A stretch of 10,766 nt of DNA, taken from contig CACYDB010000036.1 in NCBI GenBank assembly GCA_902773035.1, positions 1 to 10,766 of the forward strand, in the 5' to 3' direction. Below the pieces are notes generated by a model. The model saw nothing but the letters and a program-made list of their open reading frames with translations. It was not told the origin of the DNA and ran no database searches. How positions within the stretch are numbered: the stretch's first letter is position 1; each line of letters begins with the position of its first letter. Both the position numbers and the translations under genes were made by a program. Positions 1 through 7,088 of the stretch are shown piece after piece. Source of the stretch: an uncultured Ruminococcus sp. (GTDB lineage Bacteria > Bacillota > Clostridia > Oscillospirales > Acutalibacteraceae).

Positions 1-444
1 ATAGTCCTCAACCATAACGATATGGCTGTGTCCTCCGCTGACAACAAGACACATAAACGGAGGTTTTAATTCTTTGTGAGAAATATAATTGGAAGCTATG
101 TGGCTTCTGAGGTGGTGAACGGGCACAAGCGGCTTACCTGTCGCGAGCGAAAGCCCCTTGGCGAAGTTCACGCCTACAAGTAAGGCTCCTATCAGTCCGG
201 GCGCGTGAGTTACGGCTACGGCGTCGATGTCGTCCATAGTCAGCTTCGCTTCATCCAGAGCGGACTGAACTACGGGAACGATCGCCTCGGCGTGACGGCG
301 TGAGGCGATCTCGGGCACAACGCCGCCGTAGAGCTTATGCTCCTCAACCTGTGACGCGATAACGGAGGAAAGAACCTCGCGTCCGTCCTCGACAACCGCC
401 GCGGCGGTCTCGTCGCAGGAGGATTCAATTGAAAGTATCTTCAT
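1..444 (-). CDS. tsaD: tRNA N6-adenosine threonylcarbamoyltransferase TsaD, N-terminal part
   Basis: TsaD transfers the threonylcarbamoyl group from threonylcarbamoyl-AMP to A37 of ANN-decoding tRNAs (t6A modification), acting in the cytoplasm with TsaB and TsaE. The visible 148 codons begin MKILSIESSCDETAAAVV, the ASKHA-fold start of this family. They continue through PEIASRRHAEAI, THAPGLIGALLVG and a metal-binding HHLRSH motif, whose histidines fall at residues 111 and 115, and SGGHSH follows. Family members are about 340 residues, so more than half lies beyond the left edge. The Ser in HHLRSH stands where Gly is commoner, a minor variation. It is the last visible gene of the alr-polA-ywlE-rimI-tsaD operon, 8 bp after the rimI stop. 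tsaB and tsaE, often beside rimI and tsaD, are not in the visible part. Identification is firm. Confidence 0.96.
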   Translation of the reverse strand, partial: MKILSIESSCDETAAAVVEDGREVLSSVIASQVEEHKLYGGVVPEIASRRHAEAIVPVVQSALDEAKLTMDDIDAVAVTHAPGLIGALLVGVNFAKGLSLATGKPLVPVHHLRSHIASNYISHKELKPPFMCLVVSGGHSHIVMVEDY

Positions 445-450
445 AAAATC

Positions 451-455
451 ACCTA
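451..455 (-). promoter_or_regulatory. tsaD ribosome binding site overlapping the rimI stop codon
   Basis: On the minus strand the sequence reads TTAGGTGATTTTATG. The AGGTG Shine-Dalgarno core shares its first two bases with the TAG stop of rimI and lies 6 nt before the tsaD ATG. Terminating rimI ribosomes would sit on the tsaD initiation site, which suggests translational coupling and supports the chosen tsaD start. Confidence 0.7.
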
Positions 456-878
456 ATTGTACTTTGTCATAAGGAGAGCGTCCTCCGCGGGCTTGCGGTA
501 GTAATTTTTACGCTCGCCTACCTTCTCAAAGCCGAGCTTTGAGTAGAGATTAACAGCCGCTGTGTTTGAGGGTCTGACCTCCAGTGTGATGAAGCTGAGG
601 TCGCAGAACAGCTCGCACACATAGCGCGTTAAAGCCTCGCCTATTCCCTTTTTTCTGTATTCGGGCAAAACGGCGATATTATATATGTAGCCCTCGTCGG
701 CGGCTACGCTGAGTTCTATGTAACCGACAGGCTTGTTGTCCTCCTCGGCGATAAAGAAATAGTTGTTATCACACGAAAAGCTGTCGCGTATGCTCTGCTC
801 GCTGCACGAGCCTGAAAAACAGATTCTTTCCAGTTCGGCGACAAAGCCTATATCGGATTCGGTAAGCTCTCTGATCAT
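453..878 (-). CDS. rimI: RimI-type GNAT protein N-acetyltransferase
   Basis: This is a 141-residue GNAT-fold acetyltransferase of the RimI family, which acetylates protein N-termini from acetyl-CoA (ribosomal protein bS18 in E. coli). The acetyl-CoA-binding motif is RKKGIG at residues 75-80, after the beta strand GYIYNIAVLPEY. The RimI-typical stretch LEVRPSNTAAVNLYSKLGF spans 99-117, and the C-terminus carries NYYRKPAEDALLM, close to the family signature NYY-P-EDA. Length fits the family (about 145-150). The ATG overlaps the TGA of the upstream phosphatase gene as ATGA, so translation is probably coupled; only a weak AAAGAG lies ahead of it. rimI next to tsaD is a recurrent bacterial arrangement. 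The natural substrate in this organism cannot be read from the sequence. Confidence 0.92.
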   Translation of the reverse strand: MIRELTESDIGFVAELERICFSGSCSEQSIRDSFSCDNNYFFIAEEDNKPVGYIELSVAADEGYIYNIAVLPEYRKKGIGEALTRYVCELFCDLSFITLEVRPSNTAAVNLYSKLGFEKVGERKNYYRKPAEDALLMTKYN

Positions 879-1303
879 ATCTCTTTGAGGGAAGCCTGTA
901 CCGCGTCGTAGATTTCGTCACGGCAGCGGCGGTAGGTGTCAACGTCCTCGCCGAACGGGTCGGAGATCCCGCCTGTCTCGGCGCCGAGGAGCCATACCTT
1001 GTATGGATTAGCTCCCAGAGCGATAAGGGCGTGCTTGTGGTACGGAGTCATAACAAAGATGATGTCATAGTCGGAGAGAGTAAGATCGCGCACGGGCTTT
1101 GTGCGGTAGCGCGAGATATCAACTCCGATTTCCCTGCAAACCGCGATAGCGTTATCGGACACAGGCTGACCCTTTGCCGCCTGAATTCCTGCGCTGTCGG
1201 CTTCGATACCGAGCATATTATCGTATGAAATCTTCTCGAGAATACCCTGAGCCATAGGACTGCGGCAGGTATTACCCGTACAGACAAATAGTATTTTTTT
1301 CAT
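875..1303 (-). CDS. ywlE: Low-molecular-weight protein phosphatase, probable protein-arginine phosphatase (YwlE type)
   Basis: This is a 142-residue LMW protein tyrosine phosphatase-fold enzyme. The P-loop CTGNTCRS has nucleophile Cys8 and Arg14, and the general-acid loop is DPFG with Asp115. In Bacillus subtilis YwlE the P-loop threonine (Thr11) confers selectivity for phospho-arginine over phospho-tyrosine. The equivalent residue here is Thr12, so removal of McsB-type arginine phosphorylation is the likeliest role (inference from the family). Whether an McsB kinase exists in this genome cannot be seen. The start is set by a good AGGAGG at 1311-1316, 7 nt ahead of the ATG. The gene follows polA after a 32-bp gap that holds little beyond this ribosome binding site, and it overlaps rimI by 4 bp. 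Confidence 0.88.
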   Translation of the reverse strand: MKKILFVCTGNTCRSPMAQGILEKISYDNMLGIEADSAGIQAAKGQPVSDNAIAVCREIGVDISRYRTKPVRDLTLSDYDIIFVMTPYHKHALIALGANPYKVWLLGAETGGISDPFGEDVDTYRRCRDEIYDAVQASLKEI

Positions 1304-1335
1304 ATAAAAACCTCCTCGTATTTATGCAAGCAGCA

Positions 1336-3876
1336 TCAGCCCTTGGCGTCGTACCATGTTTCGCCGACGGAAGCCTCCGCCACCAGCGGAACTTTAAGGC
1401 TGACCGCTTTTTCCATTTCTTCCTGCAGGAGCATAGCGACTCTCAGCGACTCGTCAAGCGGAGCCTCGACAATCAGCTCGTCGTGCACCTGTAGAATCAG
1501 TCTCGCGCTGAGTCCCTCGTCACGCATACGCCTGTCAACGTTGACCATAGCGATTTTGATGATGTCGGCGGCAGTGCCCTGGATAGGCATATTGCGCGCG
1601 ACTCTCTCACCGAAGGAGCGTGTGTTGAAGTTGCCCTGAGTAAGCTCGGGCAGATAACGCCTCCTGCCGAACATCGTGACGGCGTAGCCTGTTTCGCGAG
1701 CCTGCTCGACGATTTCCTTCATATATTTATCAATACCGCTGTAGTGAGCGAGGTATGATTTGATGTAGTTATCGGCTTCCTTACGAGTGACCTTGATATC
1801 CTTCGCGAGTGAGAAGGCGCCGATACCGTAGACAATTCCGAAGTTTACAGCCTTCGCGCGAGAACGCATTTCGGGAGTGACCATCTCGGGAGGAAGTCCG
1901 AAAACCTGAGAGGCTGTGATGGTATGAATATCCTCGTTATTCTTGAACGCGTTGATCATATTATCGTCGCCCGAGAGATGCGCGAGCACTCTGAGCTCAA
2001 TCTGGCTGTAGTCGGCGTCAATGAGGACGCAGCCGTCCTTTGCCCTGAAAAATCTTCGCAGCTCACGTCCGAGCTCAGTTCTGACGGGGATATTCTGGAG
2101 ATTGGGCTCCGTGGAGCTGATTCTTCCCGTGCGGGTTTCAGTCTGATTGAAGCTCGAGTGAATACGTCCGTCGTCCGCGACAACCTTAAGAAGTCCGTCG
2201 CAGTAGGTTGATTTAAGCTTCGCGAGGGTGCGGTAGTTGAGCACCATATCGACAACTGGATAGCTGTAGCGCAGACTTTCGAGAACGTCGGCGTTTGTGG
2301 AATAACCGCTCTTGGTCTTTTTCTTGGCGGGCAGACCCATCTCCTCAAAGAGAGCCGTACCAAGCTGCTTTGGCGAGTTGATGTTAAACTCATAGCCCAC
2401 CTGATTGTAAATCTCTTGCTCGAGGCTTTCGATCTGTCCCTTGAGCGACTCGCCAAAGCTTCCGATTCCCTCACTGTCAACGGAAAAGCCTAAATTCTCC
2501 ATACGCGCGAGAACATTCGCGAGAGGGATCTCAATATCGTTGAGAAGCGGCGTCATATCCTTTTCCGCTATATCGCCGAGAATTATCTCAGTCAGTCGCG
2601 GCATAAGGTACACGCTCTTGTATATTTCTTTATCAGAATTATCAAGCTCGGGTAAGGTGAGCTCATAGCTCATACAGAGCTTTTCGAGCTCATATGAGGA
2701 TGACGACGGCTGCAACAGATACGCCGCGAGCAGCAGGTCTGTTTTGAGCCCCTTGAGCTCAAAACCGTTTTTATCGGCGTAAGCGAAAAGCGGTTTTGAG
2801 TCAAACGTTATTTTTTTAATTCCTTCATCACAAAGAAGCGCGCGGACTTTATCCTCGTCGTCAATTACTGCGACCTTTTTATCTCCCGCGCAGGCAAGTG
2901 ATAATTTACCGTCCTCAAACTCAGCGACGAAGTATAATTCTTTTGCGGAATAATTATTATCGTTTTCAACCGATATTCTTTCTCTTTCGACCTCGGGAGT
3001 CTTTTTATCGGAGGTCTGAGAGCCGAGGTCAAGCTTTTCAATCAGCTTAAACAGCTCGAGCCTTGCCATATAACGCTCAGCCTCACCCGCGTCCTTCAGC
3101 TCGACCTTATAGCTGTCGAGGTCGGTATCGATCGGAATATCGCGCTTGATTTCGCCGAGCATACGGCTCATATATGCGTTATCCTTTGAGGCTGTGAGCT
3201 TCTTTCTCATACCCTCTTTAATATCTATTGTATCTATATTTTCATATATATAGTCGAGATTGCCGTATTTTGAGATAAGCTCCGTCGCGCCCTTGGGACC
3301 TATGCCCGCTACGCCCGGGATACAGTCGGAGCTGTCACCCTGAATAGCCTTTACGTCGATAAGCTGCGCGGGAGTCACGGAGTAATCCTCCATCACCTTT
3401 TCGGGAGTATAGAAGATATTAGTCTTATTTGTCTGCAAATCAACGGTGGTTTTATCGGAAACGAGCTGCAGAGAATCCCTGTCACCCGTAGCGATAAAGC
3501 ACTTCTCCCCCTTATCCTCGGCTGCCTTTGAGAGCGTGCCGAGAATATCGTCAGCCTCAAAGCCCTCGCAGGTCACGAGCTTATAGCCGAGCAGCGTCAG
3601 AAGCTCCTTTAAGGGCTCGAGCTGAGCGGCGAGCTCCTCGGGCATACCCTTGCGGTTAGCCTTGTAGCCGTCGTACGCCTTATGGCGAAACGTCGGAGCC
3701 TTCAGGTCAAAGGCGATCGCAACTCTGGCGGGATGAGTTTCGCTTTTCATTTTTTCAAGCATCGTCAGAAAACCGTAAATCGCGTTTGTAGGCTGACCGC
3801 TTTTAGTGGTTAGCGGACGGATTCCGTAGAACGCTCGGTTTATAATGCTGTTGCCGTCTATAACTAAAATCGTCAT
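1336..3876 (-). CDS. polA: DNA polymerase I
   Basis: This is an 846-residue family A polymerase for Okazaki-fragment processing and gap repair. Residues 1-260 form the 5' nuclease, with VIDGNSIINRAFYG at the N-terminus, GFEADD near 105-110, ATGDRDSLQLVSD and the helix-hairpin-helix GVAGIGPKGA. Residues about 310-440 correspond to the 3'-5' exonuclease domain, but its metal-ligand motifs are missing. The polymerase domain fills about 450-846: motif A DADYSQIELRVLAH (Asp622), motif B RSRAKAVNFGIVYG (Arg671, Lys675, Phe679, Tyr683) and motif C LQVHDELIVEAP (Asp799). Phe at 679 is the usual dideoxynucleotide-discriminating residue. Length is slightly below the common 870-930. The start overlaps the alr stop as ATGA, with GGAAG about 12 nt upstream, so coupling to alr is likely. 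Identification is secure. Confidence 0.98.
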   Translation of the reverse strand: MTILVIDGNSIINRAFYGIRPLTTKSGQPTNAIYGFLTMLEKMKSETHPARVAIAFDLKAPTFRHKAYDGYKANRKGMPEELAAQLEPLKELLTLLGYKLVTCEGFEADDILGTLSKAAEDKGEKCFIATGDRDSLQLVSDKTTVDLQTNKTNIFYTPEKVMEDYSVTPAQLIDVKAIQGDSSDCIPGVAGIGPKGATELISKYGNLDYIYENIDTIDIKEGMRKKLTASKDNAYMSRMLGEIKRDIPIDTDLDSYKVELKDAGEAERYMARLELFKLIEKLDLGSQTSDKKTPEVERERISVENDNNYSAKELYFVAEFEDGKLSLACAGDKKVAVIDDEDKVRALLCDEGIKKITFDSKPLFAYADKNGFELKGLKTDLLLAAYLLQPSSSSYELEKLCMSYELTLPELDNSDKEIYKSVYLMPRLTEIILGDIAEKDMTPLLNDIEIPLANVLARMENLGFSVDSEGIGSFGESLKGQIESLEQEIYNQVGYEFNINSPKQLGTALFEEMGLPAKKKTKSGYSTNADVLESLRYSYPVVDMVLNYRTLAKLKSTYCDGLLKVVADDGRIHSSFNQTETRTGRISSTEPNLQNIPVRTELGRELRRFFRAKDGCVLIDADYSQIELRVLAHLSGDDNMINAFKNNEDIHTITASQVFGLPPEMVTPEMRSRAKAVNFGIVYGIGAFSLAKDIKVTRKEADNYIKSYLAHYSGIDKYMKEIVEQARETGYAVTMFGRRRYLPELTQGNFNTRSFGERVARNMPIQGTAADIIKIAMVNVDRRMRDEGLSARLILQVHDELIVEAPLDESLRVAMLLQEEMEKAVSLKVPLVAEASVGETWYDAKG

Positions 3877-5048
3877 ATCTTATACATCACTTCCAGAACC
3901 TTGTCGCGCTTTAGGAAAATCCTCGGAACGCGCTTTGAAACGGTGCAAACCGTTTCATAATTGATCGTATCGGCGCAGAGGGCGAGGTCATCGGCTGTTC
4001 TTTCACCGTTTTCACCTGTGCCGAATACAATTACCTCGTCGCCGATATGTAAGTCGTCGATCCCGCTGACGTCGAGCATTGTCTGATCCATACAGATCCT
4101 GCCGACGATATCGGCGCGCTTTCCGCCGACGATCATATAACCGTCCTTCGCGTAGGCGCGGATAAAGCCGTCCGCGTAGCCTACGGGAACGGTGGCGATT
4201 TTCATATCCTTTTCAGCGGTAAAGGTTCTGCCGTAGGAAACCGTCGCGCCCTTTTTGAGCGTCTTGATATGGGAAATAACGGTTTTCATCGTCATACAGG
4301 GCTTAAGCGGAAGCCTGTCACTGAGCAGTGGCGACGGAGCCAGACCGTAGAGGATAACTCCCGCGCGAACCATATTGCAGTAGGTCGCGGGATAGTCCTC
4401 GATCGCGCCCGAGTTTGAACAATGAATATATTCAAGGTTGATTTTATTTTCTTTTAAAGAATTAACAACATATTCAAAAGCATTAAACTGCTTTTCGGTA
4501 AACTCTCTGCCTTCCTCCGCGCTGTCAGCCACACAGAAATGAGTGAACACACCCTCAACCTTGAGACCTTCAAGATCGCAGGCTTGTTTTATTTCTTCTA
4601 TAGAATTATTATCTCTCGGAAATTCCTGACACATAAAGCCGATCCTGCTCATACCCGTATCGAGCTTGATGTGAGCCCTGACGTTCACGCCGAAGCTTTC
4701 ACACTGCTCGCTCAGCAGACGCGCGTATTCAGCCGAATAGACAGCCTGAGCGATGTCAAGCTCGCATAGCTCACGGGCGCAGGCTGGCGGCGTATATCCC
4801 AGGATAAGAATGGGAGTCGTTATGCCTCCCTCGCGAAGCTCCTTACCCTCGTCAATATTGCTCACAGCAAAGAAATCCGCGCCGAGCTTCTCATAAAGCT
4901 CCGCCAGAGCTACAGCTCCGTGGCCGTAGCCGTCAGCCTTGATAACACAGCAGACCTTTGTCTTGCCGACCTTTTTCTTTATGGTCAGGAAGTTCTCCCT
5001 TACATTGTCGAGAGAAATCTCCGTCCAGGTTCTCTTGATGATATCCAT
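3873..5048 (-). CDS. alr: Alanine racemase
   Basis: This PLP-dependent racemase interconverts L- and D-alanine and supplies D-Ala for peptidoglycan. Its 391 residues match the usual length. The PLP lysine is Lys37 in VIKADGYGHG. The second catalytic base is Tyr272 in ATVSYGRTF, matching Tyr265 of the Geobacillus enzyme. Other family blocks are IKLDTGMSRIGF, CSNSGAIEDYP, MVRAGVILYG, VPVGYADGF, GRICMDQTMLDVS and INYETVCTVSKRVPRI near the C-terminus. The fold is an N-terminal TIM barrel followed by a beta domain. It is the first gene of the minus-strand operon. The start has an AAGGTG ribosome binding site (5054-5059) and lies about 25 nt downstream of the predicted transcription start. Its 4-bp overlap with polA ties cell-wall precursor supply to DNA polymerase I expression, an arrangement whose purpose is not evident. 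Confidence 0.97.
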   Translation of the reverse strand: MDIIKRTWTEISLDNVRENFLTIKKKVGKTKVCCVIKADGYGHGAVALAELYEKLGADFFAVSNIDEGKELREGGITTPILILGYTPPACARELCELDIAQAVYSAEYARLLSEQCESFGVNVRAHIKLDTGMSRIGFMCQEFPRDNNSIEEIKQACDLEGLKVEGVFTHFCVADSAEEGREFTEKQFNAFEYVVNSLKENKINLEYIHCSNSGAIEDYPATYCNMVRAGVILYGLAPSPLLSDRLPLKPCMTMKTVISHIKTLKKGATVSYGRTFTAEKDMKIATVPVGYADGFIRAYAKDGYMIVGGKRADIVGRICMDQTMLDVSGIDDLHIGDEVIVFGTGENGERTADDLALCADTINYETVCTVSKRVPRIFLKRDKVLEVMYKI

Positions 5049-5079
5049 TAATACACCTTCAATTTACATAGTTAATAAT

Positions 5080-5108
5080 ATTATAATATAAATGTATAGA
5101 ATATTCAA
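5080..5108 (-). promoter_or_regulatory. SigA-type promoter of the alr-polA-ywlE-rimI-tsaD operon
   Basis: On the minus strand TTGAAT (5108-5103), a 17-bp spacer and a perfect TATAAT (5085-5080) form a strong housekeeping-type promoter. The start point would lie near 5073, giving a leader of about 25 nt before the alr ATG. No other comparably good promoter was noticed between the operon genes. The neighbouring TATAAT at 5126-5121 has no matching -35 and was set aside. Confidence 0.75.
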
Positions 5109-5174
5109 TAGCGTTGGAGAATTATAACAAATTTTAGTTATACCCGATCAATCAGCTTTGTAAATATCTTTCTA

Positions 5175-5203
5175 TTGCAAAATTCGTTTTATTGTGCTAA
5201 AAT
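5175..5203 (+). promoter_or_regulatory. SigA-type promoter of putP
   Basis: TTGCAA (5175-5180), a 17-bp spacer and TAAAAT (5198-5203) precede putP, with the start point expected near 5210 and a leader of about 45 nt. It diverges from the alr promoter; the -10 elements are about 110 bp apart in an AT-rich 206-bp gap. No clear palindromic operator between them was recognised. Confidence 0.65.
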
Positions 5204-5254
5204 ATCAAAGTGTTTGTAGTTTTATACATAATAAATTAAAATAGGAGGGAAATT

Positions 5255-6817
5255 ATGACATCAACAAACATCATTATTCTTTGCGCTTTCGCGTTTTATA
5301 TGCTCGTAATGATCGCCATCGGCGCGTTCTATTCAAAGAGCACAAAGAATAACGAGGATTACTTCCTCGGCGGACGCGGACTCGGCGCATGGACAGCCGC
5401 TATCTCCGCGGAGGCGAGTGATATGAGCGGATGGCTGCTTATGGGTCTCCCCGGCGCCTTTTATCTCACAGGCTCGGGCGACATCTGGATCGCCATCGGT
5501 CTCCTTATCGGCACGATCCTCAACTGGCTTTTTGTTTCAAAGAGACTTCGCAGGTACACAATCAAGGCTCAGAACAGTCTGACTATCCCGAGCTTCTTTG
5601 ACAACCGCTTCAAAACTAAGGGCGTTATCAAGATAGTTTCGGCGATAATCATCGCTATCTTCTTCTCTGTGTACACCGCTTCGGCATTCTCCAGCGGCGC
5701 AAAGCTCTTCGCTACACTCTTCGGCAACGATGACAATTTTGCCGACGTTTACCTGATCGGTCTTATTATCGCTGCTGTTGTAATCCTTGTTTACACGCTT
5801 CTCGGCGGCTTCAAGGCTGTATGTACAACAGACCTTATCCAAGGTATGCTTATGCTCGTAGCTATTATGAGCGTTCCGATTATCGCATACTCTATTATTT
5901 CGGGCAACGGCGGCTTCGACGCAAACCTCGCTAAGAAGGGTATCACCGACGTAGGCTCCTTTGTCAACCCAATGACAGTCAACAACGAGCCTATCTCCTG
6001 GACGGGTATCGTATCAGGTCTCGCGTGGGGTCTCGGCTACTTCGGTATGCCTCACATTCTTGTTCGCTTTATGGCGGTTAAGAGTGAAAAGGAAATCAAG
6101 AAGTCAGGCACAATCGCTATTATTTGGGTTACACTCGCGTTCATCGCGTCTTTCTTCATCGGTATTCTCGGACGCGCGTTCATCAACGGCGAGCTCGACG
6201 CTACCACAAGCGAAACCGTATTGATCAGAATGATCCAGCAGATCTTCACAGACAACGGTGTTCTCATCTTCATCGGCGGTATCTTCCTTTGCGGTATCCT
6301 CGCGGCTATCATGAGTACCGCGGACAGTCAGCTGCTCGTTACGGCTTCGGCTATCTCCGAGGATATGTACAAGGGTGTTATTAAGAAGGACGCCGAGGAA
6401 AAGCAGAGCCTTCTCGTCGGCAGAATCGCGGTTATCATAATCGCTATTATCGCCTTTGTTATCGCGCTCGACCCCAACTCAAGTATTATGGGTCTTGTAT
6501 CAGACGCGTGGGCAGGCTTCGGCGCTGCGTTCGGTCCTGTTGTACTGCTCGCTCTGTTCTGGAAGCGCAGTAACGCCGCGGGCGCTCTTGCGGGTATGAT
6601 CAGCGGCGCGCTCACAGTTATCGTCTGGGACTACATCCCGATGATCAGCACAGCGGACGGTCTCGCTACTATCGGAAGCTCCACAGGTCTTTACTCACTC
6701 GCGGTAGGCTTCCCCGTAGCTCTTGTAATTATGGTTATCGTATCACTCATTACAAAGAAGCCCTCGGCTGAAATTGTCGAGCAGTTTGAAAGCGTTAATT
6801 CCTACAGCGAAAACTGA
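5255..6817 (+). CDS. putP: Sodium/proline symporter PutP
   Basis: This 520-residue membrane transporter of the sodium:solute symporter family takes up proline driven by the sodium gradient. It aligns by eye along its length with E. coli PutP. It has STKNNEDYFLGGRGLG after helix 1 and EASDMSGWLLMGLPGAFY with Asp56, matching the essential Asp55 of E. coli. Further blocks are ALTIPSFF-like NSLTIPSFFDNRF, AWGLGYFGMPHILVRFMA, ILAAIMSTADSQLL (Ser354/Thr355, the second sodium-site pair), SEDMYKG, and AWAGFGAAFGPVVLLALFWKR near 418-438. Twelve to thirteen hydrophobic segments are visible, and the C-terminal tail is short and polar. AGGAGGG at 5243-5249 sets the start. It has its own promoter and a strong terminator, so it is probably monocistronic. 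Proline may serve as nutrient, osmolyte or Stickland substrate; the sequence does not decide which. Confidence 0.95.
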   Translation: MTSTNIIILCAFAFYMLVMIAIGAFYSKSTKNNEDYFLGGRGLGAWTAAISAEASDMSGWLLMGLPGAFYLTGSGDIWIAIGLLIGTILNWLFVSKRLRRYTIKAQNSLTIPSFFDNRFKTKGVIKIVSAIIIAIFFSVYTASAFSSGAKLFATLFGNDDNFADVYLIGLIIAAVVILVYTLLGGFKAVCTTDLIQGMLMLVAIMSVPIIAYSIISGNGGFDANLAKKGITDVGSFVNPMTVNNEPISWTGIVSGLAWGLGYFGMPHILVRFMAVKSEKEIKKSGTIAIIWVTLAFIASFFIGILGRAFINGELDATTSETVLIRMIQQIFTDNGVLIFIGGIFLCGILAAIMSTADSQLLVTASAISEDMYKGVIKKDAEEKQSLLVGRIAVIIIAIIAFVIALDPNSSIMGLVSDAWAGFGAAFGPVVLLALFWKRSNAAGALAGMISGALTVIVWDYIPMISTADGLATIGSSTGLYSLAVGFPVALVIMVIVSLITKKPSAEIVEQFESVNSYSEN

Positions 6818-6835
6818 TAATCTTCTGTATTTAAG

Positions 6836-6866
6836 CGGAGTCAGCCCTCTCGGTTGACTCCGTTTT
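6836..6866 (+). terminator. Intrinsic terminator of putP
   Basis: An 11-bp stem (CGGAGTCAGCC with GGTTGACTCCG, one G-T wobble) with a 5-nt loop is followed directly by TTTT, 18 bp after the putP stop. Upstream A residues can pair with the T run and lengthen the stem. Confidence 0.92.
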
Positions 6867-7015
6867 CATATTATATATACACCTCTACCCGTTAGCTGAA
6901 TACAATTCGCGGTCAATCGACCTCGTTATAATTCTTAATAAGAAATTAACGCTGTTTATTCGTTAAATTGACATAAAGTACCGCCTAATATCCAAAAAAA
7001 TTTACAGATTTCCTA
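6867..7015. other. AT-rich gap with small inverted repeats upstream of the secreted-protein gene
   Basis: No gene is apparent. Two inverted repeats stand out. One is an imperfect palindrome at 6930-6948 around TTCTTaatAAGAA. The other is a perfect 6-bp pair, TTAACG (6946-6951) and CGTTAA (6961-6966), with a 9-nt loop. A TATAAT at 6927-6932 lacks a fitting -35, and TTGACA at 6968-6973 lacks a -10 at proper distance. The repeats could be operator sites for the promoter at 7016, but nothing identifies a regulator. Confidence 0.4.
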
Positions 7016-7044
7016 TTGATTTATATGCTGAAACGTATTATAAT
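7016..7044 (+). promoter_or_regulatory. Strong SigA-type promoter of the secreted surface protein gene
   Basis: TTGATT (7016-7021), a 17-bp spacer and a perfect TATAAT (7039-7044) lie upstream, with the start point near 7051 and a leader of about 38 nt. The leader ends in a strong AAGGAGG (7074-7080), 8 nt before the ATG. Together with the biased codon use of the gene this suggests high expression. Confidence 0.78.
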
Positions 7045-7088
7045 GTTAAAGGTTATAAAACCGAAATCTTAAAAAGGAGGAAATTCCA

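Noticed and set aside
1956..2480. 174-codon minus-strand frame inside polA
   Set aside because: It overlaps conserved polymerase sequence in another frame and has Arg/Ser-rich shadow composition.
5214..5243. Second putP promoter TTGTAG-17-TAAAAT
   Set aside because: Its -10 would run into the putP ribosome binding site, so the transcript would begin too late to carry it.
7028..7042. CcpA cre-like site (TGAAACG) over the surface-gene promoter
   Set aside because: The spacing within the motif is one base short of the cre consensus and the right half does not match.
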